Shown: positions 10,993 through 24,297 of the stretch, in pieces | Layout of the letters: each line of letters starts with the position of its first letter | How positions within the stretch are numbered: the stretch's first letter is position 1 | From: Steinernema hermaphroditum | Taxonomy: Eukaryota > Nematoda > Chromadorea > Rhabditida > Steinernematidae | Assembly (NCBI GenBank): GCA_030435675.1 | Contig: CM059625.1 | Span: 15,562,001-15,626,000, forward strand | Reading direction: 5' to 3' | Length of the DNA: 64,000 nt | Notes under the pieces: model-generated | The model's database searches: none | Seen by the model: only the letters and a program-made list of their open reading frames with translations | What the model was told of the DNA's origin: nothing | Translations under genes and position numbers: made by a program

Positions 10993-13270
10993 CTCTTTGT
11001 TTTAATGTCAATTGTTTTACCATTGCCTTTCATTGATCTCTTATAAACCGCGGTTTTCACATGCAATGTGGTGAATTCTGCATAAGATCGATAGTGAGTT
11101 TTCGGGGAATCCCTTCGCTGGCAGTCATGCCATTGTGCCTGTGCATGCAGGCAATTCCAGAGAGCAACGTTCACTCCGTTATTGGCCGTCATTGCCGGGA
11201 GAAGATGTTCTCATATTGGCGGTTGTTTAACGTTTTGTGGCAGCACATCTTTGTTTGTTTTTAGAAGGTCCTATGGCAAACAGCCTTTTAAATGGAGAAC
11301 AAACAAATGTCAAGCGTAGCTTTGCATAGAAGCAAAAGCAGATTGTGAGCATTCGAACATACAAAACAGCAAAATTATAAACAGATTCTGCATAAAGTGA
11401 TCTTTAGTATATCGCTGCAGAAACACCAATTTTGCTTTTGTCGAAGAATGCACCCTCAAACTAAAGAGAGACGAGATAATCGTGCGCAGTGTGATTAATC
11501 TGGCTCTAGCAAGCGTTCAATTCCAGGTGCATAAAAGACCTAGGAAGACGAGTAATAACTCAATTGGCAGCGAAATGTGCTAAGCTGCGAGCTATTTTGA
11601 CAGGTGGTCCACATGTGGGACAAGTCCCCATAACTATCACATGATCTTCGTAGAATTGAAAAGATTTAAAGATGCAGAACCACCGCCATCTCTACAGAAA
11701 AGGATCTCCGAAGACTGCGCTAGTCCGAAGAAGTTACTCTGCTGCTTCTGCAGTCCGATTCTGAAGTATGTCCTGCTTCCCTAGGCGCAAGAGAACCGGG
11801 ACCGAAACCAAGGAGTGGAACCTGATGCATGACAGGTCTCCTATCTACGGAGTCAAACGGACGATGGACTTCTGCCTGCAGCGGATCCCAGACTAAGGAA
11901 GGTTGGCCCTCGGAAAAACCGGACTTGAATTTGAGTGAATTGAATTTTTCAATGTACTTCGCAGCATGGATCTTCGAGGTGAAGCCTGCCGAGTTCTCCA
12001 TGCATCAATGGACTCGCTGAAGGCCGCTCTCGAGCCCGGGATGAAATTTCATTCCGTAATCTAGCGGCCATTGTCAAAAATTTTGCGAAGCCTCTGGAGG
12101 CCTGTAGCCACTTCGAGCTGAATCTGTAATATTATCCCCGTAGTTGAAGGTATCCTGTGACTCGCGCCTTCCGCACTGAATTCTGTTAATTCCAGGTGTG
12201 CAAAGTTCCATTTCACAACAACAATTTACTGTCGTTGTCCTGTTACACCCTCTGGAACCAGCGGTAAACAATTTCTCCTTACTATGAATGACGTATGTGA
12301 CGTAAAGATAAAAATCAGCTGGAGTTTATCTTTGTTAACAACTACGATGGGCAATACGTTGTACCGTCGATATCAATCTTCGGCACTACAGGTCGACAGC
12401 GACAAACATCGTGTTGACGTAATCACAACTTCCCAGCGCCCACAAATCTCAAGGAACCGGCTCCTAAACGACTGGACAGTCTCGTCCGTCCGCTATGCGC
12501 TTCGCCTTTGTTAACGTTCCCCAGACGACCGAACAAGTAAATTCAACAGCGTTTAATCACTCTTTTCATCATTTAGTTTGAATTGTTACTTTCAAAACAA
12601 ACGTCTTTTTAATGAGATCTTGCAGTTCAAGATGAACAAAGTCGGAGTGAGTGAGGGGAGTGTGACCGAATGAAGGGACCCGGTGCACACCAACAACATG
12701 TTGCGATCACATATCACACTGACGAAGCCTACTACGCAGAGGGGCAAACACAGAGATGGGGATGGGGGGTGAAAAGACTGTGCCTCGTAAGGAGTGAGAG
12801 TGAGAAACATGGCAGTTACCTAAAGCCCAATAGACAAGAAAAGACACAGAAACACATAGAACGAGGGATCTGTCTCTCGAAGACCCGCTATAAGGGGATT
12901 GACAGCACAACAATGTAGAACAATACAAGTTTGTGCGAGCCGAAGAGGCTCTCCGTATCGACAAGACAACAAGTCTGCCGAATGGGGGTAAAGCATGGAG
13001 CAGTGGGGAACGACTGAGTGGGGATGCGTAAGAGAATGGGGAAAAGTGACCTAGTGCACTTACACGATATTTACATAATAGTGAAGGCATCACTGAGTCA
13101 GTGAATAGTCAAATGCAATAAATAAGGTAAGCGTCGGCGCGGGCGTGTGGTGCGCGACTAGTGGTAGAGATTAGGCGTTGAACTCAGACGGAGTTCGCGT
13201 TTTTGAAAGAATAGGAGATTATGGGATTTGAAGTGTTCGGTTTCCGAAAGTAAATGCTCGATTTGACTCG
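10993..13270. other. Intergenic between K2P and SWEET A, no supported gene
   Basis: Downstream of the K2P stop. Overlapping open frames on both strands at 11720-12020 (93 and 63 codons) have no recognisable domain. The stretch 12590-13200 (purine-rich on the plus strand) is probably the 3' UTR and flank of SWEET A. It carries a 128-codon minus-strand frame of low complexity that I do not accept as a gene. Confidence 0.5.
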
Positions 13271-14763
13271 TCATTCGCGGAGGTTGGGAGCACTCATGCA
13301 ACGCTTCAAGCGGCCCTCGTCCTCGCTGTCCTTGCGGACGGGAGGGTTGAGCTTGCTGGAGAGTTGCCGAGAGAGCTGCTTCAGTTTTGCACTGCTGGGC
13401 GTCACGTTGACGTCGGTTGTAGCGGTCTTAACGGTCTCATCTTCGACCGACTGGCCGACTGAAGTTTGAGTGCTCAACGAGAGGCTCTTGTTGCTCACTT
13501 CGTCGGCAGCCTTGTTCAACGTGTCCGAATAGGCGAATCTGGAATCGAATTAGATTAGATTATGAGTCATAAACGCAATGTGACTTACTGGTCGTGAAGG
13601 TGGCACTTCTGCATGACGTTCTCGATTTCACCGGCAACATTGGCGATGACTCGCTTCGACCAGCGGTGTTCGTTGATCTTTCCTTCCTTCAGTTCTTCGT
13701 CCTTCTCCTCAGGCACAACGGCATCGGCTTCGATGTCCTGAACCTTGTCAGCACCCTTGCCGCGAACACAGTCGAAGAGACGGAGGATCGGAGCACGCTG
13801 GTTAGGCTTGCGGGGGAGGACGATGAAGAGGATGAGCTGCGAGACGGCCAAGACAGATCCAATTCCGTTGGGTGTCTAAAGTTAAACTTCAGTTTTTTTA
13901 ACGGTGGTCGATAAGACTTACGATAAGGTACCAGTCCTTGACGAGGAGTCCGTACAGGAACCATTCACTGGAGACGAGGAAGTTGGCGATGCAGAGAGGA
14001 AGAGGGAGCGTGGAGGTGGCACGGCGACGGATGACAACGCGGAGACCGGCGAGCGGAGCTCCAAAGTCGGCCGTGTTGAGGGTCATGCAGATGATTCCGA
14101 GGGGATGGAACACCTTGTGGCCGAAGAAGTGAGTGAGCGCGAAGAGAGTCACACAGAGGGTGACGACAACGGCGATCTTCACGCTGATCCAGAACTTCTT
14201 CTTGGTCATGATGAAATAGAAGACCGTGTAGCTGGAGTACAGGAACACCTGAGTGCCTGTGACATACATAACGGTATGGTCGTTCTTGAGATATCCGTAC
14301 GTCAGCCAGCATGAGCCACTGTAACAGTATTAATAGTAATACTCTGCTTCATGTGTACAATGTCTTACCCAACAACTCCCATGAGAAACGGTGCTCCACT
14401 GATCTCATTTGTGTCTTTCCTCTTCCAAATTTGCCGGCAGATCGGACTGAAAACAAATAATGTTAGTTGACCGCGTTCACACGACGTTCGGTGCCAGTGT
14501 ACAGTATCCCACTTTGTGTAATGACCTGCAGAGACCGAGCAATAAAACAAGTTTTCGAACCGCTTGAGGGTCTGCGCGATCTTTCGAACTGGCATCAGTC
14601 TGCGCACGTCCACAAAAGGTGAATGAGACGGTTGTAAAGCGTTGCTGTACAAACAAACAACTTACATTCCGCAAAAGAAGAGTCCTACGGTGGTGAAGAA
14701 CGCGAGGATGGAAAGGACGTTGAGGAAGGTGAATTGGAACGCGGTGAACACTTCAAATACCAT
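13271..14763 (-). CDS. SWEET (MtN3/saliva, swt-type) sugar transporter A
   Basis: Seven-helix facilitative sugar transporter. Exons in coding order: 14763-14666, 14446-14369, 14318-13922, 13875-13589, 13538-13271 (stop 13273-13271), giving 375 residues. Introns are 219, 50, 46 and 50 bp, phases 2, 2, 0 and 2. The first MtN3 repeat spans GIPICRQIWKRK through GGSCWLTYGYLK. The second spans [40 protein letters not shown] and the hallmark PNGIG. A long charged cytosolic tail ends in KRCMSAPNLRE. Codons are strongly C-ending (CTC, GTC, ATC, TTC, AAG), unlike paralogue B, which suggests high expression. The start is supported by a TTTCAG 22 bp upstream, a likely spliced-leader acceptor. The third exon (397 bp) corresponds exactly to three exons of paralogue B. 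Orthology to a numbered C. elegans swt gene is not resolved. Confidence 0.95.
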
Positions 14764-14785
14764 GGTGATGGTGGTGGAAAATCTC

Positions 14786-14791
14786 CTGAAA
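14786..14791 (-). other. Putative spliced-leader acceptor of SWEET A
   Basis: TTTCAG on the minus strand ends 22 bp before the ATG, with no matching donor or exon upstream. This is the arrangement expected for nematode trans-splicing. It is an inference, since no transcript data are available. Confidence 0.5.
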
Positions 14792-17700
14792 CGACGATCA
14801 CGTCAGGCATGGCGCGTTACATGGCACAAACGACGGTCAAACACTGGTCATGGGGAAACCCGACGCGTCATTTTATACCCCTAACGGTCGACGATCTAAA
14901 TCGGGTCGATTGGGGCCAATTGAGGCAATCTTACTAAGAAAGGAAACAGATCACCGAGCATTGAGCTCTCAGCGCGAATATGTAGCCAATTTAAGGAGTT
15001 GGATTTTTGAGCGGGCAGCACAAACAGATTTAAGAATGGAGCGAGCCTATCGTAACCCAAGTGCATACTATGCGAGGGGCCGGTCGTTGCCGCAATGATG
15101 AGTGCGCTTGTACTCGAGCAATTAATTGGAATGGCTTGGCCGAGTACGGGATGCACCTTTCGGCCACACCCTCACCCGGTCAAGTTTGAAAAGCAAGCGC
15201 AGAGTACCGCAGTGGCCAGTACAGCCAATTAGCGAGCCTTCTTTGTGTTATCGCCGGTCAGGGTAATTAACGTCAGCGACAAGATATCAATTTGCAACGC
15301 CAAATAGACCCTTAGTCCACAAGAGCAGCGAGCAAGAGTAGGTAAATGCAGCATGATCGTCGGGGACGAAGCGAAAGCGAGCTCAGAAGCGGAAGACACC
15401 CCACAAGTCTTAGCTCGGTGGACTTCTGTGTCGACTGAAAAGACGTTTTCGATATTATATAGAATCCGAGGACCGACGTCGCTACGGAACGATCGCCAAA
15501 CAAGTGGGCGGTTCTCCCGAAGACGCGCACCCCCAAATCAGTGTTGTGATCACGATGGCAAAGAGCACAGGAGATAGATCAACTACTGCGCAAGAGAGAC
15601 GCGAACGTGACGCCGAAGACGTTTGACCGAAACTACGCGATGAGGGGAGAAAAGACCGAAAAAGGGTTAGAGCACAGGCGTCATGTAAATGCTGACGATG
15701 ACGCCATCAAAAGGTGGTAATTTGATTAAAACGGTTTGGTTAAGGTCATAGGCGCGACGGGAACGCAAGACTGTGCTGCGTGAAACGGGAATTCTCTATG
15801 ATCTTCGGTGTGCTATAAACAAACCGTTCTCAGTGGGCAACGTCACGGAAAACAGATTTCGGCGTCCGTAAATGGACTCAGATCGCCTAGGAATGTGATA
15901 GGGGGTGAAAGCCGAGATGGGTTACGGTCGAAAATTGGTCTTTGATGCTCCACTGAGGGTTTCCCCTGCCTGTGGTACTGAACATTACAAAGGGTTTAAG
16001 ATGTGTTAACACTCTATTTCTTCTAACACTGTGAAAATGTCCAGGTCGAATGTTCAGCTAAGACACTATCAAATACCTTTCTTGTTATGCTTTTCATCTC
16101 TTGAAGAATTACCGGCGTCATTATAAGATATATAAGAAATAATATAAGAAAATGGAAAAAATCCCATCATTACTTTACACTGTTATCTTACTCATGTTAT
16201 CCAGTCAGGTCGTTACAAGCATGTCAATCAATTTCTGACCACATTTCGTGGAATCACCGGCTCCCTAGCGCCCGAAAGTCCTTTGTTATTTTTCATGGTA
16301 TGCCACTCGAAAAAATGCGCTTTTGACGTAAGACAAATTCCGCTAATCCAAACCAGTTTCCAGTCCGATAAGTTCAAAAAGTGTTTCAGTCTCAGCCACG
16401 GCAAGCGCAGGTGGTTTAACGAACGAGAACGTGACTTTACAAAAAGGAATCTTCTCCGTTGTTGTGGGAATATTCCGACGAAAACAGGTTTGGATTCTAG
16501 GCTGGGAATGATGGACACACGCATTTTCATTTGCGTTCATGTTACAATAAACACACTTCGCCTTGAGGTTCATCGATGTCAAATTGCGACCAAAGTTTTA
16601 AGTTATGAAAGCATTTACAAGGTGACCCGTTTTTGTATATTGAAGGACGGTCTGTGTCACTTCCATGGAATGTTGAAAAACCGCTCTAGATCTCATGATA
16701 AAACCCAAAATTTTCCATCCTGTTTTTGTGACGTCTCCTTGTGACCGATACAATCTGCGTATGTAATGTCGCTTGTTCCCGTAACATTCCAAACAAATAA
16801 CAATCTTCGCTCTCTGCCTTATCACTGTGGCGGCGACATTAAAACTTGATTGATTACGACTGTGGATTCGGATCTTTGTTCCGGTTCCACATTTTTCGAT
16901 GCTTCGCTTTTCCCACAGAAGAACACAAATCTGTTTAGTCAGCACAAACATGCTTCGAAAGCCGATTCAATTCTTTAGAGATGCGAAGAAACTGACGCAG
17001 AAGAGCATCGCCGAACGGCGTTACTTTCGTCGTCCATCGTTCCGTCGCCTATTTTTGGCCATCTGTTTTCATCAGCCGCTCGTCTGGCCTATCTCGTTCT
17101 GCGCGCATCGTCAAGCGCATGCGATGTCCACGTGCGCACCGCAGAAACATTACAAAACGAACTCTTCGCCTTGAGCGCGACAGATCGTTGACGCATGTCG
17201 CTTTCGCGTACATCTTCACGTTCACGATTGCTGAATATGAAGGAAGTGTTATCAACCGTATCGGCATTTCCGATTGCTTTACACTTCGCAGTGTAGTCCG
17301 AAAGTCTACAAACAACAGTTCTTACGTAATGCTGAGGACATAGCAGGTTTTTGTTGATTAATGGCGAATTTACCTACGCAATATCATGGTGTTGTTAAAG
17401 GTATTTTGTTTTGAGCGGCATTGGATACAGCGCAACGGTCAACACCAAAGTCGACACACTCGTTTGGGCAATGCATCCAATGCTGTTCTAGCTCAGTCTT
17501 TAAAACCGCCCTTTTAAAGCTCTTATTTATTGGATGCAGTTGACGGTAAGCGCATTTGAGTTAAAAGCTTTGGCCTTGTGAGAATTTCGCTAAAGACTAG
17601 TTGGTTAATAAAACAATGCTCATTGCCAATGGCCTATATTTTATTACTGTTTTGTTTGATTCATTTCAGTTTCACATGTTGACGGCGGTCCAAGCTTCGC

Positions 17701-20700
17701 ATTTATTACACAAAGCCCTACTGGGTCCAAAATACACACCGAGCGATGTGCCTTACACAAATTTTCTGTCAGCCAACACGTGATTGCCAAAGAAAACAGT
17801 CTACTGTTCTATGACCTACATTACAATGGCCTTTGGGTACGTTTGTACGGTAGCAACATCCTTCTGGCTGTGAGATGTGCTTGCAAAAGTCAGGTGCGAA
17901 CAAGCGATGACTGTTTTAGCAAATTCGTCGAAAACGATGCACATCTTAATGTAATAGACTCTTTTGGCAAACACGAAAGCGTTTAATTAAACTAATCCCC
18001 AGGCAAACCTCTATAAGTAACAGTAGTTTCAAAACAACCTACACAGAAAAGGCACCGCTTGCTGCATCGAAAATGAACTTCTAAAATTTCAGAACCATCA
18101 TGTGTAGTTTTTGTTAGCACCATTCGTGTTTATTTCTTTTTTACACCTGGTGTCGAGTCCGAAATACATTCCTTTCGGCGCGTCTCAGATAGATATATTT
18201 TCAAGTTTCCCGTTTGCCAACATGTGACTCCGGTATAACAGATCCTATTCCATCAACTGCAGTAACAAAATAACTGCGATTGGACTAGACTACAGTGAAG
18301 TAATGTGTCAGATATGCGAAATCAGTGAGATATATAACCAAGGTAGAACTGGCCATCTACCACGATTGAATATTGAAAAGGAAGTAAAATTTTTTTTAAT
18401 ATAGTACTTAGAGTAGTGGAAGTGATCAATCATTTTTGTTTGCATTTCAAGATTTCTGGTTATGTGCCGATGCCTTCTTTTACGTTCGAAATACCACTGA
18501 AGGCTTGTACCGTCTGGTAAAGTACTTTCCTCATTTTGAAAATGGAACAGTAAATGACGCTCGAGTACCCTGTGAATGGCCGGATTACGGTAATCGCATG
18601 AACCAAGGCAGATGTTCTTTGAGCTCTGCAAAAGCGACATTCCGTTGTTTGCCGCCCGCCGAATCTCACAGATCAACCTAACAACAACGAGCTCATGGCC
18701 AGCTGCTGAAGTGGTGACATTGTCCGTCTCCCAATAAATTATATCGTCATCGCAAGGAACGGATCTCAGCCGCATTCCATTCCAGTTCTCCAAATCAAAG
18801 ATAATCTGTTTTTCGCATGTGACCGCAGTGAATTCGGTCCGCGTTTTGTGCAGCGATTACTGTCGGCAAACCACAATACCACTAGAGATCGGGGGAGCAC
18901 GAAAAACGCCGCAGTAAAAAGGATTTCGACGTAATCCATTCCATGCAATGTTACAAAAACGGAGTCGACCAGTGTAACACGGTCGTGGAGATCATGTGTC
19001 TCCCTTTACACGTTCGTCGCACGTGAACGAGACGTCGTACCTAATTTCACCAAACGCACCATGTCGGGATCATGTTTGCGCCGATGCTCCTTTTATCTCT
19101 GGTTGATATCAAAAAATGACGCGCGTAACAAGCGCAACGTCACCGCATGGCTGTGTTGTGTGTCAAAAACAGTTTCTTGGGAGCCCAGCACGCGGCGAGA
19201 CTTCTGATAAGGCGAAAATAACCGGAATGCACCCAACCAACGGCGTCACACTTATGCGAAAAGGGGTGATCGAAGGTGACGTCGGAATGGCGGGTGCGCA
19301 TGGTTCTATGTCAGTTTTCCTGGGAGATCTATGCGGGACAAGCCCTACCACTTCAAGACGGTGTTTCCCAGTAGAAATCAGCATTATGCTGCCTTTCGAT
19401 GTCACATGAAAAATAAATTGTTTTTCGAAAGGAAGTCATGAGAATGGGTTGCGTCAATAGAAAGTGCACTACGATGACCCTGAACAGAAAGAATCGTCTC
19501 TGTGCAGAATAAGACTTGAACAAGGAAGTAGACTGGGATACGGTAAACGACCCAGCTACGTGGCCTGACATTAACTTGGTACGCGACGAATGCGTCTGTG
19601 TCAGAACAAAGCAGTTTTTTCTACGAAGTCTTTTGAGGGGTCCCAAGTGTAATGTTGAAAAATTATTTCTATACAAGACAATGCCTACACTGTTTGTCAA
19701 GATTCAGCTAATGTTCCCATGAATTGACTAGCTTTTCTAGCCAATTTTCAGCATGTCAACTTGCAAAAATGCCAAACTAAGTCTGATAAGTAACTATCAA
19801 AAGAAAGTCCGATCTTTAGGAGACTTTCGGACTTGTAAATAAGGATGAAGCCAATGCCAACAAATGAACTTCTGAAAATGTTCACCTCAGATCGAGTTGC
19901 AATTTGGCACACAGGTTGACCAGTTCGAGCAGAAAATCTTCGTAGCGGGTTTCTCTATATTACCCATACAGGTTTGGACAACCCATTAGAAGGGAATTTG
20001 CATGATTAAAAGTAAAAGCCAAAGAACGTTTTGGCATATCCAGTAACGCATGGCCTCCTGTCCGCTTTGGTGCTGGATGTGAGACGGTCACATCGGAAGC
20101 GTTCCTGATAAGTTGGTTTTTGTATTAAATTAAATCGTGAGGTATATAATGAGAGGATTACATACAATTGTTGAAGTCTAGACGTTTTAATTCAATTTTA
20201 TGGCCCTTATTCCTTCTGGTCGATTTCAAGGTACGGAATTCCTTACCTTTCTGATCGTCCGGGCAGATTATGCTGCGCGATTAGCGGTGGCAGTTGTATC
20301 CAGAAAACTATGCTGAATAATGCACCCCAGCTCCATTTGATTATATATAATCCTGCACATTTTCTACGTGCAGATGTCCGTAAACAATCCGTTTACAAAG
20401 CGGTACAGAAATTTTAATACCATTTCAAATACGAAAAATTGCTCCAAAAATTCAAATTCTGCATGTTTGTCTGTGCTCGTTCGTGCAGAGATCGAATACG
20501 CATTTCATTGAATGGAGAGTTAACGGTCGGAAGCAAAGAACGTTCAATCTTCCCGCATAAGAATTTAGTAGCGAAACCGCAGGACACTACGGTACACCCA
20601 GGAAGCATAGAAAATAGCAACAAGCTTAGTCAGCGGGACAAGGGACACCTTTGACGTCAATGGCCCAACGTGGTGATTTATTGTCACTGTTGAATGGTAA

Positions 20701-20908
20701 GCGAACGAAGTTCTGTTTAGCTCATGATCCATACACTTTGAAGAGAAAACACTACAGTGATCTCTGAGACATAGTGAGCAGTTTGTTATGATAGAATCCA
20801 GGGGGTACAGGATGGATAACTACTCAAAGTGCCCAAGTGATGATATCTATCTAGACAGTGGCGTCTAGATCTAATGCGCCACCGTATTAGGAGGGCATAC
20901 CGTATCTA
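14792..20908. other. Intergenic upstream of SWEET A, no supported gene
   Basis: About 6 kb. The first kilobase is probably the SWEET A promoter. Two places look faintly gene-like on the minus strand. The first is 16228-16951, with cysteine-containing frames such as KCVYCNMNANENACVHH. The second is 18308-18955, with a hydrophobic N-terminus MDYVEILFTAAFFVL followed by a cysteine-bearing frame in another phase. Neither gives a continuous spliced model, and the opposite strand is open too. Short frames at 19116-19722 and 20439-20654 are unremarkable. Confidence 0.45.
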
Positions 20909-21545
20909 CACTGCTGGACAAAAGTATAGGCCACCCCCCTTATTCGGCAGTTTGGAGGGCTAGCGGCAACTTTTGAAAATACCGACTACCCCACGTGAAA
21001 AAGTGTCGCGAAAAACATAGGTTCCATGGGGAAAGACGAAATCCCTGGAAGAAAAACAAATGTAAAAACGTTCAAATAAATCTGAGACCCATTTTCTGCT
21101 GGACAAAAGTATAGGCCACCCTAGACATTTGCTTCGCATTTAATTCGTATTTAATTGGTAACAAGCCTTGTTTTCACTGTTATTCACTGGAACTGTGTTT
21201 CACGGCTATTTTGTTGCAATGGGTGGAGGCGCGCGCCTAACAGAGGTCGAAATGGACAAAATTGAAGAGCTCCATTCTGGACACATGCCCAAATAGAAAC
21301 ACTCCGGTCACATGGCCATACCTTCCTCACCAGCAGCCTCAAAACCACGCAAAACACTGTTTTCGGCGCCGCAGATTACATAGGAGCAAAAATTGTACCA
21401 TTTTAGTGCTTCTGGGCATCAATTCTCCTTCAAAACTTAGGGCCCCACCTTGACCTGCACTTTTGTCCGGGTCCCGAAACGATCTGGAATTACTGAGTCT
21501 CAGTTTTTTCCATCGTTTTCATGTTGCAGAGAGTATGCGAAAACC
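20909..21545 (+). repeat. Left inverted arm of the foldback element, with internal direct repeat
   Basis: Outer terminal motif at 20911-20935 and an inner copy at 21096-21120 in the same orientation, an IR/DR-like layout. The dead transposase N-terminus starts at 21219 and ends at a TAG about 25 codons later. Confidence 0.85.
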
Positions 21546-21714
21546 CCACATATGTTTTGTTCCATGAAAAACGGTATATTTTTATAGATATTTCAACATA
21601 TTCAACGTACCAAGGAATTTACAATGGAAAAGTGTCGTTTTTGATAGGGCTTTGAAAGATCCGGCTTTCTGTTATCAATAGCGTTCGGTCATTACAGGTA
21701 GATGACCAGAATAG

Positions 21715-22339
21715 GTTTTTGCATACGCTCTACAACATGAAAACGATAGAAAAAACTGAAACTCAGTAATTCCAGATCGTTCTGGGACCCGAACAAGAAT
21801 GTAGGTCATGTTGGGGTTCTAAGTTTTGAAGGGGGAGTGATGCCTATAAGCACTGAAATGGTATAATTTTTACTCTTATGTAATCTGCGGCGCCGAAAAC
21901 GGTGTTTTGCGTGGTTTGGAGTCTGTTAGCGAAGAAGGTGTGGCCATCTGCCTATCATGTTTCCATTTGGACATGTGTCCAGAATGGAGCTCTTAAATTT
22001 TGTCCTTTCCGACCTCTGTAAGGCGCGCGCCTCCACCCATTGCAACAGAATAGCCGTGAAACACAGTTCCAGTGAATAACAGTGAAAACAAGGCTTGTTA
22101 CCAATTAAATACGAAGCAAATGTCTAGGGTGGCCTATACTTTTGTCCAGCTGAAAATGGGTCTCAGATTTATTTGAACGTTTTTACATGTGTTTTTATTC
22201 CAGGGATTTCGTCTTTCCCCATGGAACCTATGTTTTTCGCGACGCTTTTTCACGTGGGGTAGTCGGTATTTTCAAAAGTTGCCGCTAGCCCTCCAAACTG
22301 CCGAATAAGGGGGGTGGCCTATACTTTTGTCCAGCAGTG
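21715..22339 (-). repeat. Right inverted arm of the foldback element
   Basis: Reverse complement of the left arm with scattered substitutions and small indels. Outer motif at 22313-22337, inner motif at 22128-22152. The transposase N-terminus copy starts at 22040 on the minus strand and hits a stop after about 15 codons, at a position different from the left arm, so the arms have diverged independently. Confidence 0.85.
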
Positions 22340-22341
22340 TA

Positions 22342-24119
22342 TAGTGCAGAGAGCATTATCATGTAAGAGCTAGATTTAGCGGCATATGAAGATAATGAAT
22401 CTCATTGCTCTGCCAGCGCGGCTTAGGTCATATGACATTTTATAAAGAGATTTAATGTCGGTCTGTATACTAGAGAGGAATACGAAACACTAAGAATGCA
22501 TGAAGCCAGCAGTCGACCGGAAGCAGACAGAGAGATTAGTAACCGGTCGATCCTCTCCCTCGGAGGTCAAAGTCACATGAGACCCTAATGGCAACGGAAC
22601 TGGAAAACAACTCTCTACCGTACATCAGATAAGCAAAAGGAAAACAGCAACTGACATATGTCAGCCATAACCTAGTGCCAAAGAAGTTGAAACTTACCAA
22701 AAACGTCCTTAAGTAATCTCCTCTGGCTGCTGCAAGAGGCCGCTCCACAAGATCATTCGACCAAGAAACTGACGGCGTCACTCGCCTGCGGCCTTGTATA
22801 AAGGGTTTGAGTCGAGACAAAGCCAACTGACACGTCGGGGAAACCCCCTTTCAATATGGTGATAAATGATGGTGAGTTTCTTGATAGGCTGATCCTTGAA
22901 CTACCGTCGTTCGAACGTTAGCAGCGTTCCCCTTAACGAAGGTGGCGGCGAAATCAGAGCAGCTGCCTAAGCCCTACTTATCGAACCTGCAAGGAGACAT
23001 TCGGCGGCGAGAGAATTCAGGCGGCGAAGGCTGATTTTTGATAATCTTGGGACAATCGTAAATAGCAAACAAGATTTTTGGTGTTTTAAACTATAAAGAG
23101 AGGATATATAATAGCGAGAATGACGTGGTTGTGTGCACGCGGTGGAGATGGATGATCAGTGGTGATTAAGGAAGCGGCAAACATTCTGCGAACCGAATGA
23201 ACTTAGCATACGGTTGTTGCGAAATTTCAGCCTTTATTTACGAGGTTACGACAGCCAAGGTTCGATATTATAGAGTATGTGTGAGGTGTGATCACCAGAT
23301 TTACTGGAGTAATATCGTCAAAACGGAGTCTTCTTTTTATGACGGATGCCTTGTAGCGAATCAAAGGTCTTGGAAAAAAGCGTAAATTGGACGTGAACCG
23401 TGAACTCATAGAAACTACGATCGATTGACCGGTGAAACCTCTGTAAATGATTAGGTCGCTTACTGAAATCATTAAGTTTTGGGTTGGTGCAGTGAACATT
23501 TAGCATTTTTGCACCGGTCACGAAAGGCACATCTCTTCACCGTTCCAAACCCCGAAATGGGACTGTTTGTACTAGTACGAGCACTGCACAAATACTTGAT
23601 AGCTCCATGACGAACATATTCATTTTCACCAGTTAAGGCTTAAAAGTGAATTTTGCAAACGATAAGTCTTTCCAACTTACCTTCAAAATAGAAGGAACAA
23701 TATCTGATAAGTAGGGTATGAATCTATGGCCAAAACAATACGAAGATAGATGTATATAACAATGTATCCGTCCCGAATGTGTGCTTCGATGTGCTCCGAT
23801 TCCATTGTATGCGTGATGTCAGGCATGACACGCTTAAGATGCTCATCAGCTAAGCCAGACAACACTTCAGGCCAGCCTAATACAAACCAACAAGTAAACA
23901 TAGGCAATATAAGCTTTAGTAACCTTGGGCTGATCCTGACCGATCAACGGAATTTCATGACGCTAGGTTTTCCGTCAACCATGGCAGAATTTCATAAGAC
24001 AGAGCATCCGAGCGAACTTTCGATGAGTCTCTTGAACCAGAATGTGACATTTAGCCCAGCATTTCGTTGCAACACACATACTTGCTGCGGCCGGGGCGAT
24101 AATGTTTCAATAAGTCGCG
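22342..24119. other. Intergenic, no supported gene
   Basis: About 1.8 kb between the two repeat elements. A 96-codon minus-strand frame at 22536-22826 and several 60-90 codon frames at 23197-23530 show no domain and no convincing splice structure. Confidence 0.5.
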
Positions 24120-24132
24120 CAAAAATTTTGTG

Positions 24133-24297
24133 CCCCGACACTTGCGCCCCAGACATTTACGCCCCAGACATTTCCGCCCCGGACATTTGCGCCACGGACA
24201 TTTGCGCCCCGGACATTTGCGCCACGGACATTTGCGCCCCGGACATTTGCGCCCCAGACACTTGCGCCCCAGACATTTGCGCCCCAAACACTGACAG
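24133..24297 (+). repeat. 15-bp minisatellite, left array
   Basis: Ten or so tandem 15-bp units with consensus GACATTTGCGCCCCR. Because 15 is a multiple of three, the array is open in frame (CAPDI repeats on the plus strand, GRKCP on the minus strand). It produces long but meaningless ORFs. Confidence 0.9.

Larger units (their letters stand above)
20909..22339. mobile_element. Palindromic Tc1/mariner-type foldback element
   Basis: A 1431-bp element bounded by TA dinucleotides (20907-20908 and 22340-22341), the target duplication of the Tc1/mariner superfamily. Arms of about 635 bp (20909 to about 21545, and about 21715 to 22339) are inverted copies around a spacer of about 170 bp. Both ends start CACTGCTGGACAAAAGTATA. 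Each arm carries the terminal motif a second time as a direct repeat about 185 bp inward (21096-21120 and 22128-22152). Each arm also contains a start codon (21219 on the plus strand, 22040 on the minus strand) reading MGGGARLTEVE or MGGGARLTEVG. This resembles the N-terminal helix-turn-helix segment of Tc1-like transposases, and stops soon follow. No catalytic domain is present, so it is non-autonomous. Confidence 0.88.

Noticed and set aside
16228..16951. Minus-strand cysteine-containing frames reminiscent of a small Ly6 or ET-module protein
   Set aside because: No signal peptide, start or consistent splice model could be found. The similarity is impressionistic.
18308..18955. Minus-strand secreted protein candidate (MDYVEILFTAAFFVL plus a cysteine-bearing frame)
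   Set aside because: The two frames cannot be joined by any GT..AG intron, and the plus strand is equally open, so no model is supportable.
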